A DNA stretch of 64,000 nt from Paguma larvata (lineage: Eukaryota > Chordata > Mammalia > Carnivora > Viverridae): contig CM057824.1 in NCBI GenBank assembly GCA_030068075.1, forward strand, positions 128,082,414 to 128,146,413, written 5' to 3'. The position numbers and the translations under genes were made by a program. Numbering within the stretch: the stretch's first letter is position 1; every line of letters begins with the position of its first letter. The notes under the pieces are model-generated. The model saw only the letters and a list, made by a program, of their open reading frames with translations, made no database searches and was not told the DNA's origin. Below are positions 1-9,984 of this stretch, piece after piece.

Positions 1-522
1 CTTCTCTTTATTTCTACCTTCTTCTTCTTTCTTTTTCCTTCTTGTCTACCTCTAGCCATGGAAACATCAAATTAAGGGATGGATTGGGGAAAATATGCAG
101 GGTAGATTCAGATAAAATCCAGATAATAAATGTCAGGAGAAATGGCAATGGCCTAACTGTCCCTTTGCTCCACAGTGAGCTTCTTCCAGGAATGGAATGT
201 TTCTTCATTTATTATTCTGATGGCCTTATTCTTTCCTAATGAATTCATACCATTTCGAATCCTCCTAAATTTTTTGAAAATTAATTTTTGTGATTTCAAA
301 AGTAATTCATAATAATTTTTTTTGTAAAACAAAAACAATAATAACAAACAGATGTGAAGAATTGAAATGACATTTATAATATATAATCTGATTCGTAAAG
401 AATCAAGTGGGTTGTATGCTACTCTGGTCCATAGAATTTTTAGTATAAATATAATTTTTGAAATAGAAATATCAATATTTTCTACTTGGGCCATCCACTG
501 AAAATGAAATAAAGACATTTTT
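1..522. other. Unique non-coding DNA, AT-rich
   Basis: No recognisable repeat or gene. The first 50 bases are a pyrimidine-rich CT/CTT tract. The rest is AT-rich with many stops in all frames. The two overlapping ORFs of about 65 codons near the start, and the 136-codon minus-strand ORF at 153-563, have no family resemblance I can see. Confidence 0.5.
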
Positions 523-535
523 AAAAGTACTTTTT

Positions 536-828
536 TTTTTAATTTAAAATAGTTTATTTTCAAATTGGTTTACATAAAACACCCAGTGTTCATCCCAACA
601 TGTGCCCTTTTTTAATGCCCATCACCCCCTCTCTCCCCCCCATCTCCCTCACCCTCAGTTTGTTCTTAGTCTTTGAGAGTCTCTTATGTTTTATCTCCCT
701 CCCTCTCTGTGTCTTTTTTTTTCTTTCCCCTCTTCCCCTCCCCCTGGTTTCTGCTTAGTCTCACCAAGTCCACCTATTCGTGAAATAAGTCAGTCAGAAA
801 AAGACAGATACCATATGTTTCCACGAAT
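536..828 (-). mobile_element. Short L1 3' fragment with a 5' inversion (twin-primed)
   Basis: The T-run (minus-strand poly-A tail) and the antisense L1 3' end, with the carnivore L1 segment around ACCCAGTGTTCATCCCAAC, run from about 536 to 782. From about 783 to 828 the sequence instead reads as the sense strand of the L1 ORF2 C-terminus, encoding SQSEKDRYHMF. That block is therefore inverted relative to the rest. The insertion is flanked by a perfect 13-bp target-site duplication, AAAAGTACTTTTT, at 523-535 and 829-841. An 8-bp inverted repeat (TATTCGTG at 775-782, CACGAATA at 822-829) lies at the two inversion edges. This is what twin priming produces. The copy is far too short to be functional. 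Confidence 0.85.
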
Positions 829-841
829 AAAAGTACTTTTT

Positions 842-1280
842 GATAAAATTATCTATGAAATTGGTTTTAAAATCTCAAAATTGGGATTCATTTCTATCAT
901 ATGGTAGACATTTGAAGATTATTTTGGTAAAAGATACATCAAAAGAGATAATTCTTTGCAAAGCAAAACATCTTTAATCACTAACAAAAGGCTCATTAAT
1001 GAGTCAATAAATGTAGAGGAAGAATTACATTAGGAGAATATTGATTGTCAAATATCAAATGATTTTATAGAGGAAATACATTATTGCTGAGGCAGTCAAA
1101 TATCCTTTTAATATATATGGAAGATCTATTCTATTAATTGTTTAAGATAGCTATTTGAAGATACATTTAGAAAGACCATTGATATTTTCTCGTGTTAGTT
1201 AATATGCAATATATATTATAGATTTGTAGATATATTATTCTTGAAAATTTATACCAAACTCCTTTTAAAAGAAAAAAAAA
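842..1280. other. Unique AT-rich DNA
   Basis: No gene, repeat family or RNA gene recognised. It ends in an A-run that directly abuts the next SINE. Confidence 0.4.
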
Positions 1281-1460
1281 AGGAGTCAGTTGAGCATCTG
1301 GCTTCAGCTCAGGTCATGATCTCACAGCTGATGAGTTCGAGCCCCACATTGGACTCTCTTCTATCAGTCCAGAGCCCGCTTTGGATCCTCTGTCCCTCTC
1401 TTTCTCTGTTCCTCCCCCGCTCACACTTTCTCTCTCAAAAATAAAAAATAAACATTAAAA
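1281..1460 (+). mobile_element. CAN-SINE (felid SINEC type), 5'-incomplete
   Basis: tRNA-derived SINE in plus orientation. It shows CAGTTGAGCATCTGGCTTC, GGTCATGATCTCACAG, the B-box-like GAGTTCGAGCC, a CT-rich region, and a tail of CAAAAATAAAAAATAAACATT type. The usual first bases (GGGCGCCTGGGTGGCTC, holding part of the A-box) are missing, so it is truncated or internally deleted at the 5' end. It is not a functional tRNA gene. Confidence 0.9.
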
Positions 1461-1569
1461 TCAAGGAGCAATAAGGTCGTCAACATAGAAATATAAACTA
1501 AAAGAAAAATTTAGAAGAAAAACATATACACCAAGCTTAGGTTCCCCACTCTACTTAGGGGAAAAAATC

Positions 1570-1960
1570 TAGCTGCTTTAAAATGACTTACAGAGCCTCA
1601 CAGTAGCTAACTCCTGCCTGATTTCCTACATCATATCATGTTATTATTTTTTCCTCTGCACACCACATTTTTGACATCCTGGCTACTTTCCAATTCCTCA
1701 AACCCGCTCCATTTTCCTGACTTCAAGGTCTTAAATCCAGTGCTCTTTATGCAGTATTCTTCCAGGAATCCTCCTCCTTCATTTTTCATTGGGAAACTCA
1801 CTCCCTATCCTTCAAGGGCTAGTGTCATCTTAAGTGTTATTTTTTCAACAAGGCCTTCTCTATGGTCCCATTGCTCCAACGTCCAAGAATCTGTGATTCT
1901 TATGATGAATTATGGTCATTCATTAATAAATACAAGGGACACAAGGGGCCCTCAACATTT
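1570..1960 (+). mobile_element. Ancient L2 LINE remnant (3' end of ORF2 and 3' UTR)
   Basis: The run of CCTTCAAGGGCTAGTGTCATC, then CAACAAGGCCTTCTCTATGGTCCC, follows the L2 3'-region consensus (CCTTCAGGTCTTTGCTCAAATGTCACC..GAGGCCTTCCCTGACC) with heavy divergence. No intact reading frame. The 132-codon ORF at 1638-2036 covers it and should not be read as a gene. Confidence 0.6.
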
Positions 1961-3245
1961 ACAGTCATTATATACAGTCCAAATAATCAACCCAACAAAT
2001 ATTTTGACTAGTATTAAACTTCAGTACAGATTTTAATATAATTTTGACTCATGAATGATTCTCAAACTTAATGTAATGAGTTGTATTTTCATAGACACCA
2101 TGTTATATTTTATCATGCGAAGTTTCTGTAAGAGATGGACTTCTGTTAACCTGGCAACACTATACAACTGATAGGTTAAAAGATAAAATTTGGCTGATTG
2201 TTTTTCAAGTTTCTATGCTTTTGGTTAGATGTCTGGAAAAGAGGCAGGTAGATAATTGATTCTTTCTATTTCAATGATAATAATGTATTCTTCTAGGTAT
2301 TTCAGAGCTAAATTTAAGGCCAAACATAGTATCAGTACTCACCATTCATTCAACAAGTATTTATTGAACAACTTTCATGTGCCAGTGAGAAGCTGGCCAT
2401 ATCTCTGAAAATCAATTCTCCCATTAATCAATTTGTCTACCCAATTTACTAAGTTCAACCAATTCACCAAGTTCAATAATTATCGATAATTATTTCCTAG
2501 CAGCTCTTTAGCTATGGAATTGTCAGTGTACTCTCTACACTATAAGTTTCTACATTAGAATTGGGCAGACTGACTACATTTGTTCACCTTTACTGATACG
2601 CCCTTGTCCTTAGATACCTCTTTTCTCCTTATACCTTATTTTTAAAATGTATTCTTTTTTTCTAATGTATTAAGATCATCTCAAATTTTATTTTCATCAT
2701 TTACACTGTAACAAAGCCAGTATAAACTTGAAATAATAAGAACACCCTCATCTTTCATTTGAGTCATTGGTGGGCATATTAGTGGTCGTGTGACATCAGA
2801 CCTGACTTCCATGGAATGGTTCTCCGAAATGCTTTCCAGGAAGATTTAAATCATTGTTATCAGCTTTGTTATATAAACCTTTATTGCTTTGTGCAGCCGC
2901 CTACAGATAGAGTGGAAACAACATTCTTGAATTTGGGATTGAAAAAGAAAGCTTTAAAAGAGACTGTAGGAGACTGAAGTGTATTAAACACTTATTACTT
3001 ATAAAATAAGTATTTTATACTTATTAAACTTTCATTCATCCCTCACCCTTGTCAGGGAGCTTGCATTCTTCTCTATGTGTAGATGAGGGAACTAAAGTTT
3101 GAGGAGAATTAAAGAATTTGCTAACCTTTTCTGCCTTAGTTCATTACACTTTGCCAGTTTGCATCTGCCAGAAAATAGCAAGAAATGATTTTCAGAAATG
3201 GACATTGAGTACTCTGATTGTTCAAAGCAGAAACAAATTGCTTTG
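1961..3245. other. Mostly unique DNA with small L2/MIR-like pieces
   Basis: At 2341-2385 there is an antisense L2-tail-like motif (CATTCAACAAGTATTTATTG .. TGTGCCAG). At about 3020-3130 there is a weak MIR-like stretch (GATGAGGGAACTAAAGTTTG). The remainder holds nothing I can identify. Confidence 0.4.
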
Positions 3246-3257
3246 AAATTCTATTTT

Positions 3258-3482
3258 TTTAAATTTTTCTTTTTTAACATTTTTATATTATTTTTGAGAG
3301 ACATAGAGACAGAGCGTGAGCAAGGGAAGGGCAGAGAGAGAGGGAGTTACAGATTCTGAAGCAGGCTCCAGGCTCTGAGCCGTCAGCACAGAACCCGATG
3401 CGGGCTCGAACTCACAGACCATGAGATCATGACCTGAGCTTAAGTCAGCAGCTTAACCGACTGAGCCACCCAGGCGCCCCTA
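3258..3482 (-). mobile_element. CAN-SINE, full-length, minus strand
   Basis: Reading the plus strand: T-rich tail, GA-rich tract, GAAGCAGGCTCCAGGCTCTG, TCAGCACAGA, ATGAGATCATGACCTGAGC, and GACTGAGCCACCCAGGCGCC at the 5' end of the element. It is flanked by a perfect 12-bp target-site duplication AAATTCTATTTT at 3246-3257 and 3483-3494. The full 5' end and intact duplication suggest a relatively recent insertion. Confidence 0.95.
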
Positions 3483-3978
3483 AAATTCTATTTTAAGACA
3501 TAGTTCGCTGATTTTATTATTAATTTTTATTTTTTTATATTTACAATTTTTAGATTTCTTTCATTTTTTAATTTACATCCAAGTTAGTTAGCATATAGTA
3601 CAATAATGATTTCAGGAGTAGAATCCAAAGATCCATCTCCTACACGTAACACCCAGTGCTCATCCCAACAAGTGTCTTCCTCCATGTCCCTTGCCCATTT
3701 AGCCATCCGCCCCACAACCCCTCCAGCATCCCTCAGTTTGTTCTCTGTATTTAAGAAGCTCTTATGTTTTGTCCCCCTCCCTGTTTTTAAATTATTTTTG
3801 CTTCCCTTTCCCTATGTTCATCTGTTTTGTATCTCAAATTCCACATATAAGTGAAGTCATAAGATATTTGTCTTTCTCTGACTGACGAATTTTGCTTAGC
3901 ATAAGGAACCCTCTAGTTCCATCCACATAGTTGCAAATGTCAAGATTTCATTCTTTTTGATTGCCGAGTAATACTCCA

Positions 3979-3997
3979 GTATATATATATATATACA
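3979..3997. repeat. (TA)n microsatellite inside L1 ORF2
   Basis: About nine TA units. It lies at the L1 position where another copy, at 44.1 kb, carries an 89-bp alternating purine-pyrimidine tract. Confidence 0.8.
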
Positions 3998-5173
3998 CCA
4001 CATCTTCTTTATCCATTCATCTGTCAATGGACATTTGAGCTCTTTCCATACTTTGGTTATTGTCAATGGTGCTGCAATAAACATAGGGGTGCATGTGTCC
4101 CTTTGAAACGGCACACCTGTATCCTTTGGATAAATACTTAGTAGTGCAATTGCTGGGTTATAGGGTAGTTCTATTTTTAATTTTTTGAGGAACCTCCATA
4201 CTGTTTTCCAGAGTGGCTGTAATAGTTTGCATTCCTATTGGAAGTACAAAAGAGTTCCCCTTTCTCCGCATTCTCCCCAACATCTGTCTTTACCTGAGTT
4301 ATTCATTTTAGCCATTCTGACTGATGTGAGGTGATATCTCATTGTGGTTTTGATTTATACTTCCCTGATGATGAGTAATGTTGAGCATGTTTTCATGTGT
4401 CTGTTAGCCATCCAGATGTCTTCTTTGGAGAAGTGTCTATTCATGTCTTTTGCCCATTTCTTCACTGGATTATTTGGGTTTTTTTTTGGGGGGGGTGTTG
4501 AGTTTGATAAATTCTTTATATATTTTGTATACTAACCCTTTATCCGATATGTCGTTTGCAAATAACTTCTCCCATTCCAGTCGGTTGCCTTTTAATTTTG
4601 CTGATTGTTTCCTTTGCTGTGCAGTTTTTACTTTGATGAGGTCCCACTAGTTCATTTTTGCTTTTGTTTCCCTCACGTCCAGAGATGTGTTGAGTAAGAA
4701 GTTGCTGCTGCTGAGGTCAAAGAGGTTGTTTCCGGTTTTATTCTCTGGATTTTGATGGCTTCCTGTCTTATGTTTAGGTCTTTAATCCATTTTGTGTTTA
4801 TTTTTGTGTATGGTGTAAGAAAGGTTCATTCTTCTGCATGTGGTTGTCCAGTTTTTTGAACACCATTTGCTGAAGAGATTGTCTTTATGCCATTGGATAC
4901 TCTTTCCTGATTTGTCAAAGGTTGGTTGGCCATACGTTTGTGGGTCCATTTCTGGGTTCTCTATTCTGTTCCATTGGATCGAGTGTCTGTTCTTGTGCCA
5001 GTCCCATACTGTCTTGATGATTACAGCTTTGTAACATCTTAAAGTCTGGAATTGTGATGCGTCCAACTTTGGTTTTCTTTTTCAGGATTGCTTTGGCTAT
5101 TCGGGGTCTCTTCTGGTTCCATACAAATTTTAGGATTATTTGTTCTAGCTCTGTGAAGAATGCTGGTGTTATT

Positions 5174-5396
5174 ATTATTTTTTTATTTTTTTAGCATTTA
5201 TTTATTTTTGAGAGACATAGAGACAGATAGTGAGCAGGGGTAGGAACAGAGAGATAGGGAGACACAGAATCCGAGGCAGGCTCCAGGCTCTGAGCCGTCA
5301 GCACAGAGCCCGACGTGGGGCTCGAACTCACAGACCGCGATTTCATGACCTGAGCCGAAGTCGGACTCTCAACCGACTGAGCCACCCAGGCGCCCC
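5174..5396 (-). mobile_element. CAN-SINE inserted in the L1
   Basis: Full-length minus-strand SINE, T-rich tail to GAGCCACCCAGGCGCCCC. Target-site duplications of L1 sequence flank it: ATGCTGGTGTTATT at 5160-5173 and ATGCTAGTGTTATT at 5397-5410, one mismatch. L1 ORF2 resumes directly afterwards, so the SINE is younger than the L1. Confidence 0.95.
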
Positions 5397-6261
5397 ATGC
5401 TAGTGTTATTTTGATAGGGATTGCATTAAATATGTAGATTGCTTTGGGTAGTATTGACATTTTAACAATATTTGTTCTTCCAATCCATGGAAGCATGGAA
5501 TATTTTTCCTTGTTTTTCTGTCTACTTCAATTTATTTCATAAGCTTTATATGGTTTTCAGTGTATAGATTTTTCACTTCTTTGGTTTGGTTTGTTTCTAG
5601 GTATTTTATAGTTTTTGGTGCAGTTGTAAATAAGGTTAATTCCTTGATTTCTCCTTCTGTTGCTTCATTATTGGCGTTAGAAATGCAACCAATTTCCGTG
5701 CATTGATTTTATATCCTGCTATTTTGCTGAATTCCAGGATCAGTTCTAGCAATTTTTTGTGGAATCTTTTGTGTTTTCCATATAGAGTAACATGTCATCT
5801 GTGAAGAGTGAAAGCCTGACTTCCTCCTTGCCAGTTTGGATGATTTTATTCCTTTATATTTCCTGATTGCTGAGGCTAGTACTTCCAACACTACGTTGAA
5901 TAACAGTGGTGAGAGCGGACATCCTTCTTCTGTTCCGACCTTAGAGGGAAAGCTCTCAGTTTTTCCCCATTGAGGATGATATTAGCAGTGGGACTCTTGT
6001 AAATAGCTTTTCTGATCTTGAGGTAGATCCTTCTATCCCTACTTTCTTGAGGGTTTTTAGCAAGAAATGATGCTGTATTTTGTCAAATGCTTTCTCTGCA
6101 TCTTTTGAGAGGTTCATGTGGTTCTTGTCCTTTCTTTTATTAATGTTATGTATCACATTGATTGGTTTGTGGGTATTGAACAAGCCCTACATCCCAGGTA
6201 TAAATCCCACTTGGTCATGGTAAATAATTCTTTTGATGCATTGTTGGATCTGGTTGACTAG

Positions 6262-6345
6262 CTGCTTGTGATTCTCCCTCTATCTTCTTCTGCCCCCTCC
6301 CCCACTTGTGTTCTCTCTCTTTATCTAAAATAAAATAAAAATTAA
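6262..6345 (+). mobile_element. 3' remnant of a CAN-SINE
   Basis: GATTCTCCCTC..CTTCTGCCCCCTCCCCC..TTCTCTCTCT followed by an AAAATAAAATAAAA tail is the 3' half of the carnivore SINE. Its 5' half is missing and it begins exactly where the L1 ends. Confidence 0.65.
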
Positions 6346-7984
6346 AAATAACTAAAATAGAAGTATATTTGAGGGAATACTTGAAACTTTTTTGTTAGAT
6401 AAAAATCTACTCTACACATAGAATCTTCTGTTTAATGATTGTTTTCCTGCTTAGTTGGAATTTGTGGGTAAATAAATACACAGCACTAAAAGGGTCTTTT
6501 TATCATCTACATTTCTCTTGTAGGCTGATTTTACTTTGATTTCTTGCTTCTAATTTATAATTTTGCAAGTATAATTAAGTATATGTTTTGCAAAATATTT
6601 TTGCTTGTCCATTTGGAGTACATTTTCCCTGATTACTACATATTTTTGGTTTATTGTAGCTTCATTTGGATTACTGCAATGATTAGCATTATGGGTGAGT
6701 ACGGGATTGGAAATTCTAAGTATCACTTCTGAAGTTCTGAAAATTGAAAGAGCAGACTGTTGGCTGTAATAAGTTACAAATGGCAACTCGTATCTTGTTT
6801 GGAAAATCACTACTTTCTTTGAGGAGTTATGTTTTGTATTGGTTTTCAGAGTGTTTGGTCTTTGGAGAGGTACTTGTGATTTTAGGAAATGCTGTAATTG
6901 TATCTTCAAATTAAATATAATTTAGGCCTTTGATGGCATGTTTTCCAAGCTCTTTAAATTAGAAATAACTTTACTCCTATGCCAAGGAATCCAAGTAGTT
7001 CAAGATTAAACAGCGTGTCATTGTGATGTCAGGGATACCTCAACTATACTCCTCCAAAAAAAATGTTCTATTGCATGGTTTCTTTTCCTACTTCAATAGA
7101 AAAATATTGACATAAATTAAAAGTGAGCACTGAGTTGCTCTTTTGGGAACTCCCCCCTCCTTTTTTCCTGTACTGACATTAAAATCATTCATTTCATTTT
7201 GCCTGGAGAAAAAATCTGTTATATCAGTTTTCCATCTACATTTTGCCTGAGAAAAAATATGGAAGACAGCTGTTTTAATGTTGAAATGGATCCAATTTCT
7301 CCTAAGTATGTCCTCAGAGCTTTGGGGGGTTTATTTTTAACTCTGACAGAATTAATTTAGAATAAGACATAAATGACCATTACTGTCCTTGTCTAATTTT
7401 CTGAAGAATGTGTGGTCACCTATGCTTTTGATTATGCAGTAGACATGTGCACTTTCAAGTAAATATAAAAAAAATATTATTGCTGGGTACAATACTGTAT
7501 CTATTCAACTCCTGCTGCAGTCATTTGTGGTGACCAACATTTTCATTTGATTACAAATTTAAAAGAAGTTAGTCATTCATTTAAATCAGCACACCTACGT
7601 TACATAGAAAGCTTATACTCTAAGACATTTTTACTATGGTTTATACACTAGGTGTGGTTTGTGGTAAGAGGAGGAGGTGTGAAGAGGGAAAGGATGTATT
7701 GAATTCCATTGGGCGACTGCAGGCCTGTGAGATTGGGTTCCATTTTTCAGCTTCAGGGGCACCTAGACATTCTTTTTATGACCTGATCAGAGAAAGAGCT
7801 GACAGTGTTTAAACACTTCGGAGGAGCCTGATTCCCTCTCAGCTTATTCACCCTGTGTAGATTGCACCCCAGTGTGCTGCGCATGTGACTATGTGCTCAC
7901 ATGCCTGTGTTGGCAGTGAACGGTGCGGACAAACCATGTTCTCCAAGTTCCATTCTTCACTTTGAAGAAGGTGAGAGAAGAGCC
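6346..7984. other. Unique non-coding DNA
   Basis: No repeat or gene recognised. The 62-codon plus ORF at 6544 and the 119-codon minus ORF at 6550-6909 overlap and look random. Confidence 0.45.
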
Positions 7985-8185
7985 CTGGCCAGATCTGAAT
8001 TTCAATCATGGCTTCCTGCCTTGTTAATACCTTTGTGACCTTCGATGGGTCTCATTTTCCATGTAAAATGAAGGCAGTAGTATTGAGAACTGGAGATCAT
8101 TTATGTAAAGCACCCTGTAAATTTTTAGTCTTATTGTAGGCAGTTAATAAACAGTAGTAATTATTATTGTTATTATTACAAAAAC
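7985..8185 (+). mobile_element. MIR SINE (ancient, mammal-wide)
   Basis: Order of MIR landmarks in plus orientation: TGTGACCTTCGATGGGTCTC (core, from TGTGACCTTGGGCAAGT), TTTCCATGTAAAATGAAGGC (from CATCTGTAAAATGGGG), TGTAAAGCACC, then TAATAAACAGTAGTAATTATTATT. Confidence 0.75.
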
Positions 8186-8391
8186 CCTTCTGTCACTATA
8201 TCTGACTAATATATTCCATCTATGGGAAACATATATGAATAGAAACAAAGTAGTTTTTTATTACTGTTTTAAAAATACATGTTTAGAGCCCCACACTGCA
8301 GTGGTTTCATGAACACAATAGGCTCTGAGCATTTAGGTGCTGCCAGAAGGAACTTTCAGAGCCCAGCTCTGTCTTTGTAGTTTATTAATCT

Positions 8392-8405
8392 GCTACCATG
8401 GAAAC
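8392..8405. promoter_or_regulatory. X-box-like (RFX-type) motif, imperfect
   Basis: GCTACCATGGAAAC resembles the RFX-family consensus GTTNCCATGGNAAC. It is 157 bp from a second, perfect palindrome. Binding is inferred only. Confidence 0.3.
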
Positions 8406-8548
8406 AGGTATTTGATCCTTAAAAACAAGAAAACAGCTTTCAACAAAGCACGGTTTCAGATACCGCAATGATGGTGGGCAGTATTTCTTTCTTTAAAAAA
8501 ATATATGATTTTTAAATGACTAACCTCGTTTTTGGCAATCTGATTTGA

Positions 8549-8562
8549 GTTTCCATGGAAAC
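8549..8562. promoter_or_regulatory. X-box-like (RFX-type) perfect palindrome
   Basis: GTTTCCATGGAAAC is a perfect 14-bp palindrome fitting the RFX transcription-factor X-box consensus. No promoter or exon is visible nearby, so a distal element would be the only plausible role. Confidence 0.35.
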
Positions 8563-9984
8563 AGAAGTGACAGCTGAGGCCTCCAAGCTCTTGTAACTAG
8601 TGGGGCTCAGGTTAAGTCTTGCAAATGTCAGTTGTCCCAAGGCACCTAGAAAAGCCAATAGAAATAAGAGTCAGCTGAGCTCCAGGGAACAGAAAGGAAC
8701 AATAAATCAAACATTTACAAAATTATATACACACCATGCTATGAGTTTGAGAAAGCATGTGTGACGGGTGTATGGAGAGAGACTCATGGATTTAATTCAG
8801 GGTGAGAGGTTATGTAGTTTACCTCATTCTAAACACCCTTTTCTGAATGGCTAAGCAACTCATTTATTTGTAATGTATTTTTGTTACACTAATTATAGGA
8901 ATATTGGGGAAGAAAAAGAGTGGAGAATACATTAAATGTCCCATAATCTTATTATTTACCAGCATGAGAACTTACTGTGAAAAGAGAAAAATTAAATAAA
9001 AATTTATAAAAGTTAATTATAAGATAGATGTGTTCTTCTGACATAAGCCCAAGTATTTCTTTGGGGGCTTTTATAATTAGTCTATGTAGAGATTTTTCTA
9101 GTTCTTAATATTTAATAATGACGGTATACACCTCTCAGGCTGATTGATACAAAGGCTGTTTTCATTGTCTTATTTTAGAAAGACTTTTGAGTAATTCCAC
9201 ATCACGCCAGAGGGAGAAACAAACCAGGATTTCCCATCCTGTGTTCCTAACAAATACTCTATAATACACCACTTTTCCCCACTGTAGCTCAAGTGTATAT
9301 TGAAAGTATGTGAGCTATATCTCTGAAATGCTTTGTGAGTGGAGGAGATTGTCCAGTTTAGGCTACTCTGAACACCAGATTCTTTACTAAAAATCTCATT
9401 TGATTCCTATAGGTATTTAAAGGGGTTTATCTGAATATCTAAATAAATATCTAAATATATAAGTATCTAATATCTAAAGAGATTTCCATCAAACATTTTG
9501 TAAAGAAAACAAAAGGTTTAGTTGAGAAGGACTAAGTTTGCGTTGTGGCATGAAAATTATACAGTTTCTCAATTCTTGAGCATAAACAGATACTCAAGTA
9601 GAATGTGATATAGAGATGAAAATATATCCCACTAAGGAATTATTTTATTTTAGGAAAGTTTAATTAATTCTTTTTCTGATTATAAAAATACTGTTATCCT
9701 TTTTTTTGAATCTTTTAAAACAAACTAAACAAAAAAAAAAAAAAAGAAAGGAAGGAAAAGTGACTCACAATCTTCTGTTAGTGTTTGTGTGCAAAGGATA
9801 CATATATAATATACCATCTCATATATCCTTATATAAATTTTGACTTTAATGTAACCATAGCATCCTTTCACTTATTTACTCTCTCCTATATACTTATAGG
9901 AATTTGTAACATAATATACATATTCTTACTAACCAACTTTAGTTTTTAATGGGTATTTTCTTTTTATTTAAATATTGTAAAAAT

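Larger units (their letters stand above)
3500..6260 (-). mobile_element. L1 LINE, 5'-truncated in the reverse transcriptase region, minus strand
   Basis: Starts near a T-rich tail and 3' UTR (CACCCAGTGCTCATCCC at about 3650). It continues through ORF2 read on the minus strand: YYSAIKKNEI near 3950 (C-terminus) up to the reverse transcriptase segment [13 protein letters not shown] near 6060-6110, and stops at about 6260. ORF2 is broken into short pieces (3896-4114, 4782-5066, 5709-5891, 5956-6183) by stops and frameshifts and by an inserted SINE. Endonuclease domain, ORF1 and 5' UTR are absent, so it cannot move on its own. Confidence 0.93.
8186..9984. other. Unique DNA with a regulatory-looking stretch at 8340-8700
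   Basis: Non-repetitive. The 8340-8700 part is less AT-rich and carries two CCATGGAAAC motifs (see separate entries). The rest is AT-rich, with an A-run at about 9731-9745 followed by a short GGAA-rich stretch. No exon found. Confidence 0.45.

Noticed and set aside
4481..4498. T-run plus G-run as a G-quadruplex or regulatory site
   Set aside because: A single G-run inside L1 ORF2 sequence; no four-run pattern.
3896..6183. Minus-strand ORF2 pieces of L1 as a working reverse transcriptase
   Set aside because: Only C-terminal fragments in several frames; endonuclease and ORF1 absent; a SINE interrupts the frame.
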